In this document: piece by piece, positions 62,401-64,000 of the stretch
How the letters are laid out: the number at the start of each line of letters is the position of its first letter
How positions within the stretch are numbered: the stretch's first letter is position 1
Assembly: GCF_000014145.1 (NCBI RefSeq)
Contig: NC_008255.1
Coordinates: 2,806,001 to 2,870,000, forward strand
Direction of reading: 5' to 3'
Length of the DNA: 64,000 nt
From: Cytophaga hutchinsonii ATCC 33406
GTDB lineage: Bacteria > Bacteroidota > Bacteroidia > Cytophagales > Cytophagaceae
Made by a program: the position numbers and the translations under genes
Notes under the pieces: generated by a model
Database searches by the model: none
What the model saw: only the letters and a program-made list of their open reading frames with translations
What the model was told of the DNA's origin: nothing

Positions 62401-64000
62401 ATATGCCATGCAAAAATGGACAAACGTTTTACCTGCCAGTACACAACCGCTGCAGAAAGCCATGTTTGAGATCGGCTCATCTTTCTCTGACGTACATGTG
62501 ATCTGCGAAGTGGAACGTGACGGAGTAATTATCCGCAAAGAATTTATTACACTGAAAAATGATATTAAAAAATTTGAACAGCTTATTACTGAAGCAGACC
62601 GTGGCGGCTTAGCTGTGCATTATGTATTCGTGCATAATAACCGTTTGTACGGCGGCACAGAAAACATATCCATACCGTTTAGCAATAAAGACGTAACGAT
62701 AAAATGGGAAACCTTCCGAAGCAAGCTGCAGCCGGGGCAGGCAGAGCAGTGGCGTGTAATCATCAATAAAAAGGATGGAGAAAAACAGGCTGCAGAATTT
62801 TTAGCTACGATGTATGATGCTTCGCTGGATGCCTTTGCATCCCATTCCTGGTTTGTAAACCTATACCGTGCCAATTACGGCAAACTCAGCTGGATGAATA
62901 ATCCCGCTACTTTCGGTTCCGAAGCGTTTACCGTATGGGATTATTATGGACATGGAGGTTATGGTTCGTATAAGTATTATGACCAATTCAACTGGTTTGG
63001 TTATTCCTTTGGCTATCACTATGGCGGCCGTACACGCAATGGAGAGCTGCGTAAAAAATCAGCACCTGGCGGCGGCGGGGAACTTCACGAAGAGGCGGAA
63101 ATGGATATGGCAGCCCCAATGATGTCGGCTGTTGCAAAAGAAGAATCCAGAAATGAACGTGTAAATTTTCTTCCGCCTGTTGTAAAAGCAGATTCAGAAG
63201 TGCTTGCTGTGAAAGAACCTGAAGCGGTTGAACAGCCTGCGATCCGGAAAGATTTCCGTGAAACGGCTTTCTTTTTCCCGGATCTGAAAACAGATGCTGA
63301 AGGCAATGTAGTGTTAAACTTCACCATGCCGGAAGCACTCACACGCTGGAAAATGTTGGGGTTTGCGCATACCAAAGATATGAGCTACGGCTTCACGCAA
63401 CAGGAAGTGGTGACGCAGAAAGAGCTGATGGTAGTGCCGAATGCACCACGTTTTTTACGTGAAGGAGATCAGCTTGTTTTATCTGCAAAAGTAACAAACC
63501 TGAGCGGTGCACCAATGAAAGGTACAGTAACACTACAGCTGTTTGATGCGGCAACCATGCAGCCGATTGATAAAGAATTAGGAAACACAGCACCATTGAA
63601 AGTATTTGGCGATGCCAACACACCAAGCGAAGTTAAAACATGGTCGATCCAGGTACCGGGGGGCTTTCAGGCGATTACTTACCGCGTAGTTGCCGCGGCA
63701 GGAAACTATAGCGATGGCGAAGAAAACGTAATACCGGTATTTTCAAATCGCATGCTGGTAACAGAAAGCATTCCAATGGTGATTACCAAAGGCCAGACCA
63801 AAACATATAATCTGGATAAACTTGCCACCACTACATCTAAAACACTTGTTAATCATCGTCTGACCTTAGAGCTGACGCCAAATCCGGTATGGTACGCCGT
63901 GCAGGCCTTGCCGTATCTGGCGGAGTATCCGTATGAATGTGCGGAACAAACGTTCAGCCACTATTATGCAAATTCGCTTGCAGGCTTTGTTGCCAACAGC
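59480..64000 (+). CDS. Alpha-2-macroglobulin family protein (partial, runs off window)
   Basis: At least 1507 residues; the frame is open from ATG 59480 to the window end. Signal peptide (RFLTLTILSFFTLTLAMAQ), then a helical region, an MG2-type domain (FTDRAIYRPGQTIYFKGIVFN, about residue 610), further macroglobulin domains, and an A2M domain (DFRETAFFFPDLKTDAEGNVVLNFTMPEALTRWKMLGF). Near the end is YECAEQTFS, the Cys-x-Glu-Gln thioester motif at about residue 1486. A Gly/Pro-rich, acidic stretch near residue 1200 may be a bait region. Probably a periplasmic or surface protease trap. Bacteroidota members reach about 2000 residues. Confidence 0.92.
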   Translation, partial: MRFLTLTILSFFTLTLAMAQTDGMKQRWDKIDAYLNESLPKSALTDLTKLYSEAKEKKDADTQIKALMYIMRCTDMSEEDAFEKDIAFIRKEIKTSAFPVNAVLESMLGEMYWQYFQRSRYRSDISASTNADDTDIQTWDLKTILEAAINSYHASLKDKELLLNYPTETLKEVIYKSSNHVYTANLYDFLGKRALTFFQSSESSVSRPAEQFNLNDARYFSLPAVFTTLTIQSEDTLSLHLYAMRLMQDLEKIHLNDSNPTVLVDLAISRLKFTSAHSGLPNAIELKLAALENLEASSLPYPISTEVSYEIAVIWHERAADMSGLKNSPKYPDANIKSIQTCDAAIKRFPGSEGANHCESVKETILKPSLELKLEEVNIPQAPFRTLVAYNNIKTLSLRVIRLTAEESEKLRNDLDYRYDERFESFKPYLDRTPVKKWSVGLPQDPQLRGHHTEVVIDPLAEGFYLIIASDVEKIEKQKALFAYTFTTVSNISYVARTTEGKVQLYVLNRHTGKPIKDAQVSAYTNEYNYETHRNRKKVIGIFPTDETGYTEVKAAKDSYSSYVNFDIKTKTDRLISDNRNSSGYYIYNEKHPTGNSFYHTSMLVFTDRAIYRPGQTIYFKGIVFNTDVKNTYNVSKNTPVRIYFYDTNNKETAFADLVTNEFGSVQGTFTAPVGSLTGSMHIGNDMGNAYFNVEEYKRPKFEVKIQPLTGQYKLNQEVEVNALAKAYAGNAIDGAEVNYRVVRQVQIPYWYARYWGYRNPQETVIMTGKSVTDAAGAFSIKFAALPDASVSPESKSTFLYTVYADVIDINGETHSDQLSVSIGYSSLVLNIQALAVVEKGKPSACTFSAANQSGEPEAATIQVKVFKLAAPAKALRERLWEAPDKPLLSEEAFRKLFPEDVYANETDQENFPQKLIFETTLQATKEKGAVWNVPENWETGQYLVKATALDKDKTESETQTTFTKTDPSGSKLPYAMQKWTNVLPASTQPLQKAMFEIGSSFSDVHVICEVERDGVIIRKEFITLKNDIKKFEQLITEADRGGLAVHYVFVHNNRLYGGTENISIPFSNKDVTIKWETFRSKLQPGQAEQWRVIINKKDGEKQAAEFLATMYDASLDAFASHSWFVNLYRANYGKLSWMNNPATFGSEAFTVWDYYGHGGYGSYKYYDQFNWFGYSFGYHYGGRTRNGELRKKSAPGGGGELHEEAEMDMAAPMMSAVAKEESRNERVNFLPPVVKADSEVLAVKEPEAVEQPAIRKDFRETAFFFPDLKTDAEGNVVLNFTMPEALTRWKMLGFAHTKDMSYGFTQQEVVTQKELMVVPNAPRFLREGDQLVLSAKVTNLSGAPMKGTVTLQLFDAATMQPIDKELGNTAPLKVFGDANTPSEVKTWSIQVPGGFQAITYRVVAAAGNYSDGEENVIPVFSNRMLVTESIPMVITKGQTKTYNLDKLATTTSKTLVNHRLTLELTPNPVWYAVQALPYLAEYPYECAEQTFSHYYANSLAGFVANS

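Overview
The window is a chromosomal segment of a gliding Bacteroidota bacterium, most likely Cytophagales and close to Cytophaga hutchinsonii. This rests on three secreted proteins with the CHU_C (gliding-motility-associated, type IX secretion type B) C-terminal domain, two PorP/SprF proteins, promoter elements of the TAnnTTTG type, an SdhC-A-B operon with one fused cytochrome b subunit, and the order nusB-ytxH-(IMDH-like)-DUF1573-yajC-ybbR-coaE. The species name is an inference; no rRNA gene is present.

Layout. 1-4.3 kb (minus): housekeeping cluster from nusB to coaE (coaE is cut by the window edge). 4.5-9.2 kb (plus): ABC exporter and a run of small genes (secreted protein, alpha/beta hydrolase, acetyltransferase, unknowns). 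9.2-11.9 kb (minus): two secreted MORN/YwqK-repeat proteins. 12.2-16.9 kb (plus): an outer-membrane barrel protein overlapping a secreted helix-hairpin-helix/barrel protein, a J-domain membrane protein and a PA0069-type radical SAM enzyme. 17-27.4 kb (plus): a tandemly duplicated module, each copy being one giant CHU_C surface protein plus one PorP/SprF protein. 27.4-35.8 kb (mostly minus): lipoprotein, bioB, sppA, folK (plus), fabD, a DCC-family protein and a third CHU_C protein with fibronectin-like repeats. 36-39.4 kb (plus): sdhCAB with a clear promoter and terminator.

39.5-49.9 kb is the most unusual region: an integron-type gene-cassette array without any integrase in the window (a CALIN, cluster of attC sites lacking an integrase). 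Eleven attC-like elements of about 130-190 bp separate short, AT-rich, plus-strand cassettes. Most carry a single gene; one carries two, a DGPF/YCII protein and an ECF42-type sigma factor. The strongest evidence is that the bases at the beginning of a cassette (GTTxxxx) are the reverse complement of the bases at the end of the same cassette (xxxxAAC). This holds for eight of ten cassettes (up to 10 of 10 bases), as expected only if each cassette once existed as a circle closed at its own attC. Cassette products include an S41 peptidase, a DUF4265 protein, a YwqK-like protein, a lipoprotein, a small membrane protein and several unknowns. The left edge of the array holds the 3' end of another copy of the YwqK-like cassette, so cassettes have been duplicated and lost.

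49.9-64 kb: Crp-type regulator with a membrane protein, a 298-bp element with inverted ends and an internal tandem duplication, an MBOAT acyltransferase with its SGNH-like partner, a divergent HxlR/DoxX pair with a palindromic operator candidate, an HrpB-type helicase, a DUF3298-like secreted protein, a DsbA/FrnE-like oxidoreductase and a large alpha-2-macroglobulin-like protein that runs off the end. No tRNA, rRNA, CRISPR array, insertion sequence or prophage was recognised.
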